From Paenibacillus physcomitrellae (GTDB lineage: Bacteria; Bacillota; Bacilli; Paenibacillales; Paenibacillaceae): a stretch of 64,000 bases of DNA. The notes under the pieces are model-generated. The model saw only the letters and a list, made by a program, of their open reading frames with translations. It searched no databases and had not been told where the DNA came from. The position numbers and the translations under genes were made by a program. Of the stretch, positions 18,600 through 25,963 are shown in pieces; the first letter of the stretch is position 1, and every line of letters begins with the position of its first letter. The stretch spans positions 1,860,001 to 1,924,000 of the forward strand of contig NZ_CP022584.1 in NCBI RefSeq assembly GCF_002240225.1. The letters run 5' to 3'.

Positions 18600-18697
18600 A
18601 GTAAAGTCCTCCCTTTTCAAAGATTGGTGATGGAACCCGTTTCTTCGGAATCCTTATTCTTCCTTGCTAGCATTACTCTCTTTAGTTCGTCATGTTT

Positions 18698-19660
18698 CTA
18701 GCCCTTCACGGAACCGATCATGACGCCTTGTACGAAATAACGCTGCACAAACGGATAAATGACGATAATCGGCAGCGTAGATACAATAATGACCGCGTAC
18801 TTCACGAGGGAAGCGATTTCCGCTTTGTTGTTCATCGCCTGGGCAATATCGCTGCTGATCGCCGCCCCCGTTGTCTCCGCCGACATTTCCTGCAGGACGA
18901 GGATTTGACGCAGCACCATCTGCAGCGGATATTTGTCCGTGTCATTCAGGTAAATCAGCGCCGGAAAATAACTGTTCCATTGGTTCACACCGTAGAACAA
19001 GGTCATAACTGCGATAATCGGAGCCGACAGCGGCAGGATGATCTGCACAAACAAACGGGTGTTGGAGCAGCCATCCACCTGTGCCGCCTCCTGAAGCTCC
19101 TTCGGAATGGAAGACTGGAAAAATGTCCGGGCCACAATCAGGTTCCAAACAGACACACCGGTCGGCAAAATCAGCGCCCATAACGTGTTGACCAGTCCCA
19201 AATCTTTCACAACCAGATAGGTGGGAATCAGCCCGCCGCTGAAAAACATCGTGACCAGAATAAGGGCCAAAAACAGCTTGCGTCCCACCAAATCCGTACG
19301 GCTGAGCGCATAAGCAGACGGAATCGTGAGCAGCAGATTGAGCAAGGTGCCCAAAACGGTATAGACGATCGTATTTCGGTAACCCAGCCATATTTTAGGG
19401 TTTTCGAACACTAATTTATATCCGTCAAAGGTCAGGCCTTTCGGAAACAGCCACATTTCTCCCGAGCTTACGAATTTGGGACTGCTGATGGATGCACTGA
19501 TAATGTAGACAACGGGATACAGGACAATGATCAAGGCAATTGCCAGAAAACAGTAAGTAACGACCAGGAAAAAACGGTCCACACCGGATTCCCTGATGGG
19601 GCCGGACGCCTTCATTCCTCTTGTAGACTTGGGTCCCTTAAGTACGGTTGCGGTCGCCAT
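18698..19660 (-). CDS. Carbohydrate ABC transporter permease (LplC/YtcP type), locus A
   Basis: CUT1-family inner subunit of about 320 residues with six predicted helices, including FFLVVTYCFLAIALIIVLYPVVYIISA near residue 30. The cytoplasmic EAA loop is ELQEAAQVDGCSNTRLFVQIILPLS, which contacts the ATPase. The C-terminal YPFVQRYFVQGVMIGSVKG is characteristic of the LplC/YtcP branch. ATG 19660 with AAAGGAGGAG 5 nt upstream is chosen. A longer frame overlaps the upstream permease. No ATPase gene is nearby, so a shared MsmX-like ATPase is expected. Confidence 0.94.
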   Translation of the reverse strand: MATATVLKGPKSTRGMKASGPIRESGVDRFFLVVTYCFLAIALIIVLYPVVYIISASISSPKFVSSGEMWLFPKGLTFDGYKLVFENPKIWLGYRNTIVYTVLGTLLNLLLTIPSAYALSRTDLVGRKLFLALILVTMFFSGGLIPTYLVVKDLGLVNTLWALILPTGVSVWNLIVARTFFQSSIPKELQEAAQVDGCSNTRLFVQIILPLSAPIIAVMTLFYGVNQWNSYFPALIYLNDTDKYPLQMVLRQILVLQEMSAETTGAAISSDIAQAMNNKAEIASLVKYAVIIVSTLPIIVIYPFVQRYFVQGVMIGSVKG

Positions 19661-19676
19661 AAAACTCCTCCTTTCT

Positions 19677-20633
19677 CTACCACAGGCTCGTTTCGCTTGT
19701 CCGTTTGGCGAGCCTGTTAACAGCGACCAGCAGGATCGCATTCACTACCGAGTTAAACAGACCGACCGCCGTGGAGAAGCTGTACTGCGCGCTGACCAAA
19801 CCGGACCGGTAAACAAATGTAGAAATAATATCCGAGGAGTCCATATTCAGCGAGTTTTGCAGCAGCAGGACTTTCTCGTAGCCAATGCCCAGAATGTTGC
19901 CGACATTCAAAATAAGCAGGATCGTGATCGTCGGAATGATCGTCGGAACATTGATATGAAGCATCCGTTTGAAACGGCTGGCTCCATCCATGATCGCGGC
20001 TTCATGAAGCTGCGGATCCACGGCCGACAACGCGGCCAAATAGATGATCGTGCCCCACCCGGTGCTCTGCCAGACACCTGACAAAACATAAACCGTTTTG
20101 AACCAGCGCGGGTCCGTCAGAAAATCGGGAGATTGAAAACCTAAAAACTCGATGAACTTCACGATCATCCCCGATGACGGGGAGAGAAACGTAATAATCA
20201 TCCCGGCCATCACGACCACGGAAATAAAATGCGGCGCGTAGGTAACGGTCTGCACCGTTTTCTTGAAGAAACCGTTGCGGACCTCGTTAAAGGCCAGCGC
20301 CAGGATGATGGGCAGCGGAAACCCTACGGCCAGCTCATACAAGCTGAGACTAAATGTGTTCCATAATAAATCGCCGAAATAATAAGAATGGAAGAAACGC
20401 TCAAAATGCTCAAAGCCGACCCACGGACTTCCTGTGATGCCTTTCACTGGTGAAAAGTTTTTGAACGCAATCTGTATACCGTACATCGGCCAGTAACAGA
20501 ACACCAGGAAAAAGAGCAGCGCAGGCGCCAAAAACAAATAAAGCTCCCAGTTCATGAAAATCCGGCTGCTCAGCGTTCGGCCCCCGGTCATGAGTTCGCC
20601 GCTTGCCGCCGTGCGTTTTCCTTCTCTTCTCAT
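19677..20633 (-). CDS. Carbohydrate ABC transporter permease (LplB type), locus A
   Basis: First gene of the locus A transporter operon, 318 residues and six predicted helices (WELYLFLAPALLFFLVFCYWPMYG near the N-terminus). The EAA loop is LHEAAIMDGASRFKRMLHINVPTIIP. It is typical of LplB-type subunits pairing with an LplC subunit. GGAAGGAGAG lies about 12 nt before the ATG. Its promoter region carries a cre site fitting the consensus, so carbon catabolite repression by CcpA is likely. GH125 is transcribed divergently from the same 390-bp region. Confidence 0.94.
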   Translation of the reverse strand: MRREGKRTAASGELMTGGRTLSSRIFMNWELYLFLAPALLFFLVFCYWPMYGIQIAFKNFSPVKGITGSPWVGFEHFERFFHSYYFGDLLWNTFSLSLYELAVGFPLPIILALAFNEVRNGFFKKTVQTVTYAPHFISVVVMAGMIITFLSPSSGMIVKFIEFLGFQSPDFLTDPRWFKTVYVLSGVWQSTGWGTIIYLAALSAVDPQLHEAAIMDGASRFKRMLHINVPTIIPTITILLILNVGNILGIGYEKVLLLQNSLNMDSSDIISTFVYRSGLVSAQYSFSTAVGLFNSVVNAILLVAVNRLAKRTSETSLW

Positions 20634-20720
20634 TTGTTCAGATCTCTCCTTCCTCCTTTTGAATAGAAAAGTTGACCCGGCAGTGTCAGCCTATCCGGAC
20701 CATCCGGCGCCTCTCTTTAT

Positions 20721-20735
20721 TGCTAGCGCTTACAA
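20721..20735 (-). promoter_or_regulatory. Candidate cre (CcpA-binding) site, locus A operon
   Basis: The minus strand reads TTGTAAGCGCTAGCA, matching the consensus WTGNAANCGNWNNCA at every defined position. It lies just downstream of the predicted -10 of the permease operon, so bound CcpA would block initiation. Confidence 0.8.
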
Positions 20736-20740
20736 TTCAA

Positions 20741-20770
20741 ATTGTATGGAATGGTAGCTGACACCGTAAA
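20741..20770 (-). promoter_or_regulatory. Predicted promoter of the locus A transporter operon
   Basis: The minus strand reads TTTACG, an 18-nt spacer, then TACAAT. The predicted start near 20734 falls inside the cre site. Confidence 0.5.
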
Positions 20771-20810
20771 TATGTAAGATCTGAATTGTCAGGTCCGGCC
20801 TGGGGAAAAG

Positions 20811-20825
20811 CCTTGTCAGACAAGG
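20811..20825. promoter_or_regulatory. Perfect 15-bp palindrome, possible operator
   Basis: CCTTGTC-A-GACAAGG lies midway between the divergent transporter operon and GH125. No T-run follows on either strand, so it is more likely a protein site than a terminator. The AraC-type regulator of the same locus is one candidate ligand, but AraC sites are usually direct repeats, so the identity of the binder is open. Confidence 0.4.
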
Positions 20826-21024
20826 ATTTCTGCTTCCTTTCTGTCTTTGATTCCCCCCGGTGACTCCCGGCTGGAATATGTCGTTTTTAACCCCGGATTC
20901 CCCGGTTCAAATGATACATATTGTGCTTTCCGCTTCTCTATGTAAATCTGTCTATCGAAGTCTGTCACTGCGAGCCTTTCTATGATATGCCCAACTAACA
21001 GAGGATCTAGGAGGATTAAAGATC

Positions 21025-22314
21025 ATGATTACGACTAAGCTGCCTCAAGTGATCGAACAGTTTCTGGACAAAGCCGACCAACGCCTGGCTGCTTATCCCG
21101 AGCTCCGGAAGCTCTTCCGCAACTGCTTCCCCAATACGCTGGAGACGACCACCAAACGGCTGGAAGACGGAACTACCTTTGTATTTACCGGAGACATTCC
21201 GGCGATGTGGCTGAGAGATTCAACCGAGCAGGTTCGCCACTATATCCCTTTTGCGAAAGAAGATCCGGAGCTGCAGGACATTATGGAGGGCCTGATTGCC
21301 CGCCAGATGTTCTATATCAACATTGATCCCTACACCAACGCCTTTAACGAAACGGCCAATGACCGACATTACCGGGCGACGGACGAATGCGATTTGAATC
21401 CGTGGATGTGGGAGCGGAAATATGAGCTGGACTCGCTTTGTTTTCCCGTGCAGCTCCTCTATGAATATTGGCAGACAACCGGACGGACGTCCATGTTTGA
21501 CGATGCCTGCTACCAGGCGCTGAGCAGTATTGTCCAGGTGATCCAGACAGAGCAGCACCATATGGGAAAATCCCCTTACCGGTTCGTACGTCAAACCGAG
21601 CTCGAAACAGAGACGCTCCAGAACGATGGCCGCGGGCTGCCGGTGAACTATACGGGCATGAGCTGGTCCGGCTTCCGTCCAAGCGATGATGCCAATCTGT
21701 TCGGCTACAACATTCCGTCCAATATGTTTGCGGTTGTCATTCTCGGTCACATCCGGGAAATCGCGGAGGATATCTATAAGGATAGCAGACTCGCCGCACG
21801 GGCGAGCAAGCTGCGTAAGGAGATCAATTACGGCATTCGGGCCTACGGCATTTACAACCATCCCGTATACGGCAAAATTTATGCCTATGAAACGGACGGC
21901 TTCGGGAATTACTGCCTGATGGACGACGCCGGCACGCCGGGGCTGATGTCGATTCCTTACATCGGTTATGTCACGGCAGATGATCCGATTTACCAAAATA
22001 CCCGCCGGTTTGCTTTAAGCTTTGACAATCCGTTCTATTTCGAAGGCAAATTCGCCAAAGGCATCGGCAGTCCGCATACGCCGGGCGGCTATGTCTGGCA
22101 TATGGCCTTGGCCATGCAGGCCATGACCTCGACGGACGACGAAGAGATCAAGGCCCTGATCGACACACTGATCGACACCGACGCCGGCACCGGTTATATG
22201 CATGAAGGATTCCACCCCGACAATCCTGCCGATTTCTCACGGCCTTGGTTCGCCTGGTCCAACAGCCTGTTCGCCGCTTTGATCTGCAAAGCGATGGATA
22301 AAGGACTGGTTTAG
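21025..22314 (+). CDS. GH125 exo-alpha-1,6-mannosidase
   Basis: Metal-independent alpha-mannosidase of family GH125 (former DUF1237), 429 residues. Conserved segments include FVFTGDIPAMWLRDSTEQV, FNETANDRHYRATDECDLNPWMWERKYELDSLC (in parts), YTGMSWSGFRPSDDANLFGYNIPSN with the probable general-acid Asp, and GYMHEGFHPDNPADFSRPWFAWSNSLF, which carries the likely base Glu. Clostridium perfringens and Streptococcus pneumoniae members remove terminal alpha-1,6-mannose from N-glycans. No signal peptide is present, so it acts on imported sugar. AGGAGG precedes the ATG. The 3-prime end, including the TAG stop, lies in a 12-bp tandem repeat. Confidence 0.95.
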   Translation: MITTKLPQVIEQFLDKADQRLAAYPELRKLFRNCFPNTLETTTKRLEDGTTFVFTGDIPAMWLRDSTEQVRHYIPFAKEDPELQDIMEGLIARQMFYINIDPYTNAFNETANDRHYRATDECDLNPWMWERKYELDSLCFPVQLLYEYWQTTGRTSMFDDACYQALSSIVQVIQTEQHHMGKSPYRFVRQTELETETLQNDGRGLPVNYTGMSWSGFRPSDDANLFGYNIPSNMFAVVILGHIREIAEDIYKDSRLAARASKLRKEINYGIRAYGIYNHPVYGKIYAYETDGFGNYCLMDDAGTPGLMSIPYIGYVTADDPIYQNTRRFALSFDNPFYFEGKFAKGIGSPHTPGGYVWHMALAMQAMTSTDDEEIKALIDTLIDTDAGTGYMHEGFHPDNPADFSRPWFAWSNSLFAALICKAMDKGLV

Positions 22315-22350
22315 GCGCCGGTTTAGGCGCCGGTTTAGGGACCGGTTTAG
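22303..22350. repeat. 12-bp tandem repeat, four units, across the GH125 stop codon
   Basis: Units at 22303, 22315, 22327 and 22339 have the consensus GCGCCGGTTTAG. The first unit ends exactly with the gene's TAG stop (22312-22314), so each later copy repeats an in-frame Val-stop. Units differ only in their first five bases. Confidence 0.95.
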
Positions 22351-22372
22351 AAAGCTAAGCTTCACATAAGAA

Positions 22373-22427
22373 ACAGCCAACCCAGCTGCAGGCCTGCCTG
22401 CGTTCAAGGTTGGCTGTCCTCTTTTTC
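22373..22427 (+). terminator. Terminator of GH125
   Basis: ACAGCCAACC (22373-22382) pairs perfectly with GGTTGGCTGT (22408-22417). CCTCTTTTT follows on the plus strand, and the loop contains a GCAGGC/GCCTGC stem. Confidence 0.9.
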
Positions 22428-22458
22428 CCCGAATATCAGAAATTATGCCTAAAAACGG

Positions 22459-22487
22459 TACACATGCCCTGCCTCAAACATACCATA
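22459..22487 (+). promoter_or_regulatory. Sigma-K-like promoter upstream of the cupin gene
   Basis: TACA, 16 nt, then CATACCATA. The -10 matches the sigma-K pattern CATANNNTA exactly and the AC core of the -35 is present. It suggests expression in the mother cell late in sporulation. Confidence 0.45.
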
Positions 22488-22540
22488 TCTCATCAACGGG
22501 CATCAGCCTAATTTAGATTGAAGGGTTGGAGTAGAGAAAT

Positions 22541-23359
22541 ATGGTATCTTATATGGATTTCACCTCACCTTCCGTGCAGTTTACTTACGATTTGAAGAAT
22601 AACAATTTCTTCACCAAGGACAACCATAACCTGATCAACGCCCTTGGTGTCCAACAGCTTAATACGCTTGGCAATACCTCTCTGCTTGATATCTACCTCA
22701 GCAAATCCAATGTAGTTGAACCGCATACGCATCAAAACGCCTCAGAGCTGGTCTATTGCATTTCGGGGGCTGCCGTTGTTTCGGTGATCAATCCTTTTAC
22801 AAAAAAGCTCATTAATCTGCCCATTACACCCGGTCAGGTTGCCAACGTGCCTCAAGGCTGGTGGCACTATGAAATCGCCTCGGAGGATAACACGCATCTG
22901 CTTGCTATCTTCGACGCGCCGACCCCGGAAGTTATCCTCGGCTCGGATTTGCTCCGCCTGACGCCGGCTAACGTGTTTGCCCACACTTACTGCCTGAACG
23001 AAGCGATGGTTAAAGAAACTTTAGCTCCTATTACCGATTCCGTGGTGATCGGCCCTCCAAACAACTGCGTAAACGGCAAACCATCGGGCATTAATGCCAG
23101 TATCGGTATCGGACACGGCATGGTGCCCGGATACTACAATCAGCCTACAGCCCGCCAAGACCAGCAGGCTTCGTACAACAACCAGACATATGGTCAAACT
23201 TATGGACAGCAGTACGACGCAGGCGCCGGACAATGGAATGGCCAGCAGTATCCTTATAATGAAGCCTATACGGCGCCAGCCCAGACGCAAACACAGACGC
23301 AAACGCAAACACAAACGCAGTCCCAGCAGCCGAGATACTACAGCATTTGGGAGCGTTAA
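22541..23359 (+). CDS. Cupin-domain protein with Q/N/Y-rich tail, probable spore-coat protein
   Basis: Protein of 272 residues. Residues 1-160 form a single cupin barrel. The metal-type motif is partly present: EPHTHQNASELVYCISG supplies His, His and Glu, and PQGWWHYEI supplies the second-motif His. A low-complexity tail follows, rich in Gln, Asn, Tyr, Gly and Thr (for example NNQTYGQTYGQQYD and a run of Gln-Thr pairs). Such tails and single cupins resemble oxalate-decarboxylase-like coat proteins. No enzymatic activity can be assigned. GGAG lies 9 nt before the ATG. A sigma-K-like promoter and a YjcZ-family neighbour support a sporulation role. No signal peptide is seen. Confidence 0.8.
   Translation: MVSYMDFTSPSVQFTYDLKNNNFFTKDNHNLINALGVQQLNTLGNTSLLDIYLSKSNVVEPHTHQNASELVYCISGAAVVSVINPFTKKLINLPITPGQVANVPQGWWHYEIASEDNTHLLAIFDAPTPEVILGSDLLRLTPANVFAHTYCLNEAMVKETLAPITDSVVIGPPNNCVNGKPSGINASIGIGHGMVPGYYNQPTARQDQQASYNNQTYGQTYGQQYDAGAGQWNGQQYPYNEAYTAPAQTQTQTQTQTQTQSQQPRYYSIWER
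23281..23323 (+). repeat. Hexanucleotide-type microsatellite coding for Gln-Thr repeats
   Basis: Successive CAG/CAA-ACG/ACA pairs encode about seven Gln-Thr dipeptides in the tail of the cupin protein. The synonymous codons alternate imperfectly, so the DNA repeat is moderately degenerate and may vary in length among strains. Confidence 0.85.
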
Positions 23360-23470
23360 TCCTGCCGGGCTGTTTGTCCAAGACAATGGCGGAATAGGAA
23401 AGCTGTCTAGTCCACCTCAAACTCCCGCAGCATAAGATACAGCATAGTCAAACCAAAGGAGGTTGAAACC

Positions 23471-23581
23471 ATGAGTGAAGTAGGTGGAGTGGGTGCCGGC
23501 TACGGCGCTTTCACATCAACTGGCGCTATCCTTGTTCTGTTTATCCTTTTGGTAATCATCAGCCGTTCTTTCCTGGTGTAA
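23471..23581 (+). CDS. YjcZ-family sporulation peptide
   Basis: Protein of 36 residues: a Gly-rich start (MSEVGGVGAGYGAFTS) and one hydrophobic helix (AILVLFILLVIISRSFLV). This is the pattern of the tiny membrane YjcZ/PF09680 family, common in Bacillus and Paenibacillus spores. AAAGGAGG lies 8 nt before the ATG. A CATAAGATA sequence at 23431-23439 also matches the sigma-K -10 pattern, although its -35 is poor. A strong terminator follows. Confidence 0.88.
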   Translation: MSEVGGVGAGYGAFTSTGAILVLFILLVIISRSFLV

Positions 23582-23620
23582 CCTGCTAAAGGATTCAATC
23601 GGCCGATCGTCGACTATTAA

Positions 23621-23657
23621 GCCAAAAAGCCTCCGCTAACGCGGGGGGCTTTTTGGC
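23621..23657. terminator. Strong terminator after the YjcZ-family gene
   Basis: A 16-bp stem (GCCAAAAAGCCTCCGC with its complement, one G bulge) has a TAAC loop. T-rich arms on both sides make it potentially bidirectional. Confidence 0.93.
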
Positions 23658-23842
23658 ATTTCAACTGCTTCCCGGCTCCGCTTTATAGTTTTGTATGCTC
23701 AAGACCAGGCAAGTCTTCTCATCTGGCTATCCCTTCGACTCTCCCAGGGATAACAATTCTCTTTCTTACGCCCTGGGCTTTGAGTTCTGTGTTATTATGG
23801 ATATAAATTCCAATCCAATTAATAAGAGGGAGGTTCATCCCT

Positions 23843-24076
23843 TTGAGTAAAACCAAATACATACTGCTGAATGGCATGCTCCTTTGGGGCGGGTTGACCT
23901 CCACCCTGTTTGTTTCCATTCGTGTACTAGAAGGCAAAATTCATCTAGCCCCGACCGATCTCCTGGTTGAGCTGACTTCTACAGTGCCTGTTTATTTGTT
24001 TCTCGGGGGATGTATCGGAGAGGTCATGTGGATCATGAAGCAAAAGAGAGCTGCCACCGGCCAAAAAAAAGAATAG
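23843..24076 (+). CDS. Small two-helix membrane protein, unknown function
   Basis: Protein of 77 residues with two hydrophobic segments, around residues 8-28 (LLNGMLLWGGLTSTLFVSIRV) and 42-65 (ELTSTVPVYLFLGGCIGEVMW), and a basic C-terminus. The start is TTG 23843 with GAGGGAGG 9 nt upstream. The stop lies within a bidirectional terminator. I recognise no family. Confidence 0.7.
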   Translation: MSKTKYILLNGMLLWGGLTSTLFVSIRVLEGKIHLAPTDLLVELTSTVPVYLFLGGCIGEVMWIMKQKRAATGQKKE

Positions 24077-24105
24077 TCCTCCGGCAATCAGAGAGGCTAT
24101 TCTTT
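24068..24105. terminator. Bidirectional terminator between converging small genes
   Basis: AAAGAATAG pairs with CTATTCTTT (24068-24076 with 24097-24105), with an inner CTC/GAG pairing. It includes the stop codon of the upstream small gene. Confidence 0.75.
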
Positions 24106-24148
24106 CCGAAACTTATACAAGTACATATGCAAGTTTGAGATGGGACGC

Positions 24149-24676
24149 TTAGAAAGCACTGACATCCGGATCGGCTGTTTGAGACTGTCTTGGGAATAAA
24201 AAGCCTGTGGCATAAGGAGAATATTGACCTTTTAGCCGGAACCCTTTTTCGATCTCCACAGCCGCCTGGCGTGCATCTTCGGCCGTTCTTCTGCCTGTCA
24301 CCATGTCGTGCATCAAGTTTAAAGCCATAAAATTAGCCGCTTCCAGATCACATTTAGCTGTAGCTTCACCAGCCGTCCGATCGGGATACAAGCTGCCGTC
24401 AAACCACGCTAAATCATCGTAAAACTGGACAGGAACCTTGTAATCAATGGTCTGCTCCAAGTAATCCAGATGCGGTGTCGGAGTATTATGAGGCACGGTT
24501 TGAAGATGAACAACCGTACGTTTCCACGGGCCATTGTTATACCAAGTAATTTTAGTCCAGCTGAAATCTTGAGGCATGCCGTATTTGCGGATGAACAGAT
24601 GAACCGTATTCTTTTGCTCCTCTGGCCACGCCGCCAGAATTTGATCTAAAACCGAATGATAAGCATTATTATACAC
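24149..24676 (-). CDS. Hypothetical protein, 175 residues
   Basis: Cytoplasmic-looking protein with no signal peptide or membrane helix. Visible features are AAWPEEQKNTVHLFIRKYG, a Trp/Tyr-rich central region (WTKITWYNNGPWKRTVVH), HLDYLEQTIDYKVPVQFYDDLAWFDGSLYPDRTAGE, and an Ala-rich helix followed by GFRLKGQYSPYATGFLFPR. I do not recognise the family. The start is GTG 24676 with GGGAGGG 10 nt upstream. It stands alone between convergent and divergent neighbours in the small-gene patch. Confidence 0.75.
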   Translation of the reverse strand: MYNNAYHSVLDQILAAWPEEQKNTVHLFIRKYGMPQDFSWTKITWYNNGPWKRTVVHLQTVPHNTPTPHLDYLEQTIDYKVPVQFYDDLAWFDGSLYPDRTAGEATAKCDLEAANFMALNLMHDMVTGRRTAEDARQAAVEIEKGFRLKGQYSPYATGFLFPRQSQTADPDVSAF

Positions 24677-25030
24677 GTGAACAATTCCCTCCCGCTAACA
24701 GATACAGTATGGTATGCGGGGCTGGTGCCTAGAGTGACAGTTATGACTTTATTGCTCTATTTAACTTGGTCTGTGAATAATATTGGTTGTTGGGATTAAG
24801 GAAACCGCCCCACTTAAAGGACGGCTGAAGCTCATCATGCCGGTGGTTCGATTATTGATGATGCTGGAGTACCACTTTTGAACACTCGAACATTGCCAAT
24901 ATTTTTCTATTTATTATAAAATCATTTTTCCATGTAGGGAGTGACGGTTTTTGCCTAAAAATGAGTCATTATAAATCGGAGGAATTAGGGCATGTTGCTG
25001 TTAATCAGATCGTTTCGGCTAGCAGATAAT
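24677..25030. other. Intergenic region without a supported gene
   Basis: No frame of useful length and no clear homology in translation. A 35-codon frame starting at ATG 24992 has a good ribosome site (GGAGGA) but runs through the terminator at 25031-25072, so I do not call it. The sequence becomes AT-rich to the right, where the 25.1-26.4-kb cassette begins. Confidence 0.5.
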
Positions 25031-25072
25031 AAAAAGAGCGCCTGGGAATTATACCAAGGTGCCCTTTCTTTC
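25031..25072. terminator. Terminator for the 89-residue gene (minus) and possibly plus strand
   Basis: AAAAAGAGCGCCTGGG pairs imperfectly with CCAAGGTGCCCTTTCTTT across a short AT loop. A- and T-runs on both sides suggest it can act in either direction. Confidence 0.65.
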
Positions 25073-25110
25073 TCCCGACAACTACTTATCATCATTTAAA
25101 TGCAAGGACT

Positions 25111-25380
25111 CTACATAACAATTCCATCAGAAGTAATGAAAACAGCTAATCGTTCTAGTGTTCCTCCTGATGAAGAAATATTAATGTATTTCTTACCCAA
25201 TAAATAGTGAAATGCTTTATGTCTTTCGTTATCGGTATATAGTTCTTCTTTTGTTCCGACCAAAGCTTCAGTTTTTCCAGAAAATGCTTCTGGACCACCG
25301 GAATAAAAGATTTCATACAGTTGTTCCAATATTGTTCTTCTTAATTGTATGCGTTCAACAATTTTCTTCACATCAATCAT
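25111..25380 (-). CDS. Hypothetical 89-residue protein
   Basis: Small soluble protein: MIDVKKIVERIQLRRTILEQ, then LYEIFYSGGPEAF, and a C-terminal half (NERHKAFHYLLGKKYI followed by hydrophobic strands ending LAVFITSDGIVM) that could form a winged-helix-like fold, as in short phage or plasmid DNA-binding proteins. That is a guess from pattern only. AAGGAGTGAG precedes the ATG and a good promoter lies upstream. AT-rich composition sets it apart from its neighbours, suggesting acquisition. Confidence 0.7.
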   Translation of the reverse strand: MIDVKKIVERIQLRRTILEQLYEIFYSGGPEAFSGKTEALVGTKEELYTDNERHKAFHYLLGKKYINISSSGGTLERLAVFITSDGIVM

Positions 25381-25418
25381 TTAAACTCACTCCTTCTGTA
25401 CATCTAGCTATCATGAAG

Positions 25419-25447
25419 ATTTTAAAGAGGTGTATAATTCTGCACAA
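25419..25447 (-). promoter_or_regulatory. Promoter of the 89-residue gene
   Basis: The minus strand reads TTGTGC, a 17-nt spacer, then TAAAAT, about 40 nt upstream of the start codon. Confidence 0.6.
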
Positions 25448-25663
25448 TAGTTAGTACTGTACCACGCAGATTTATCATCCACTAATTCCCATATAAATTA
25501 GTTGTTATTATTTAACTTGAGCAGGCTCGGTCAGAGTAAATATACCATTTTATAAACTTAGGTATAAAGAAACAAGCATCAACTACTCCTTGTATCTTAT
25601 CTAGGCATTAATATTATTTTTTCATGTGAAGTTTAACTTTATATTTTGTTAAATGGGAAAATA
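25448..25663. other. AT-rich intergenic region
   Basis: I see no reading frame or RNA structure worth naming. Its composition (many A/T runs) matches the adjacent small-gene cassette rather than the GC-richer backbone. Confidence 0.4.
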
Positions 25664-25700
25664 AAAAGACCCGCCGACCGATTAAGGTCAAGCGGGCTTT
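25664..25700. terminator. Terminator after the small membrane protein gene
   Basis: AAAGACCCGC and a second CGACC arm pair with GGTC and AGCGGGCTTT around a short loop. T-rich sequence lies on both flanks. Confidence 0.75.
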
Positions 25701-25701
25701 G

Positions 25702-25914
25702 TTATTGTCGTCTTTTAAGCTTTAAAACAAAATTAGCTATCGAGATTACAGCTAAAATACCAAGAAGAATATTAGTAATTTGTAATGTCCCATTCAATTC
25801 TTGAATGCTCCTCATAGTATCCCCTATTTTAATAGTTATACTATCTGCTATCCTTCCAATATTCCCAGATATCCCGTTTATGTACTGAATATATTGATCG
25901 GTATTCTGATCCAC
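25702..25914 (-). CDS. Small C-tail-anchored membrane protein
   Basis: Protein of about 70 residues: a polar, Ile-rich amphipathic region (NGISGNIGRIADSITIKIGD) that may be a coiled coil, one C-terminal membrane helix (ITNILLGILAVISIANFVLKL) and a basic tail (KRRQ). The best start is GTG 25914, with a near-perfect AGGAGGTG 5 nt upstream. An ATG at 25941 in the same frame has no ribosome site. It lies 49 nt downstream of the nuclease-like gene, so the two are probably co-transcribed. Family and function are unknown. Confidence 0.7.
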   Translation of the reverse strand: MDQNTDQYIQYINGISGNIGRIADSITIKIGDTMRSIQELNGTLQITNILLGILAVISIANFVLKLKRRQ

Positions 25915-25963
25915 TGGTTCACCTCCTGAACTATTTGACATCTTTGACTTTCTTCTCAGATTT

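Noticed and set aside
24992-25099. 35-codon frame with a GGAGGA ribosome site
   Set aside because: It passes through a terminator hairpin and has no conserved-looking sequence, so the good ribosome site is probably chance.
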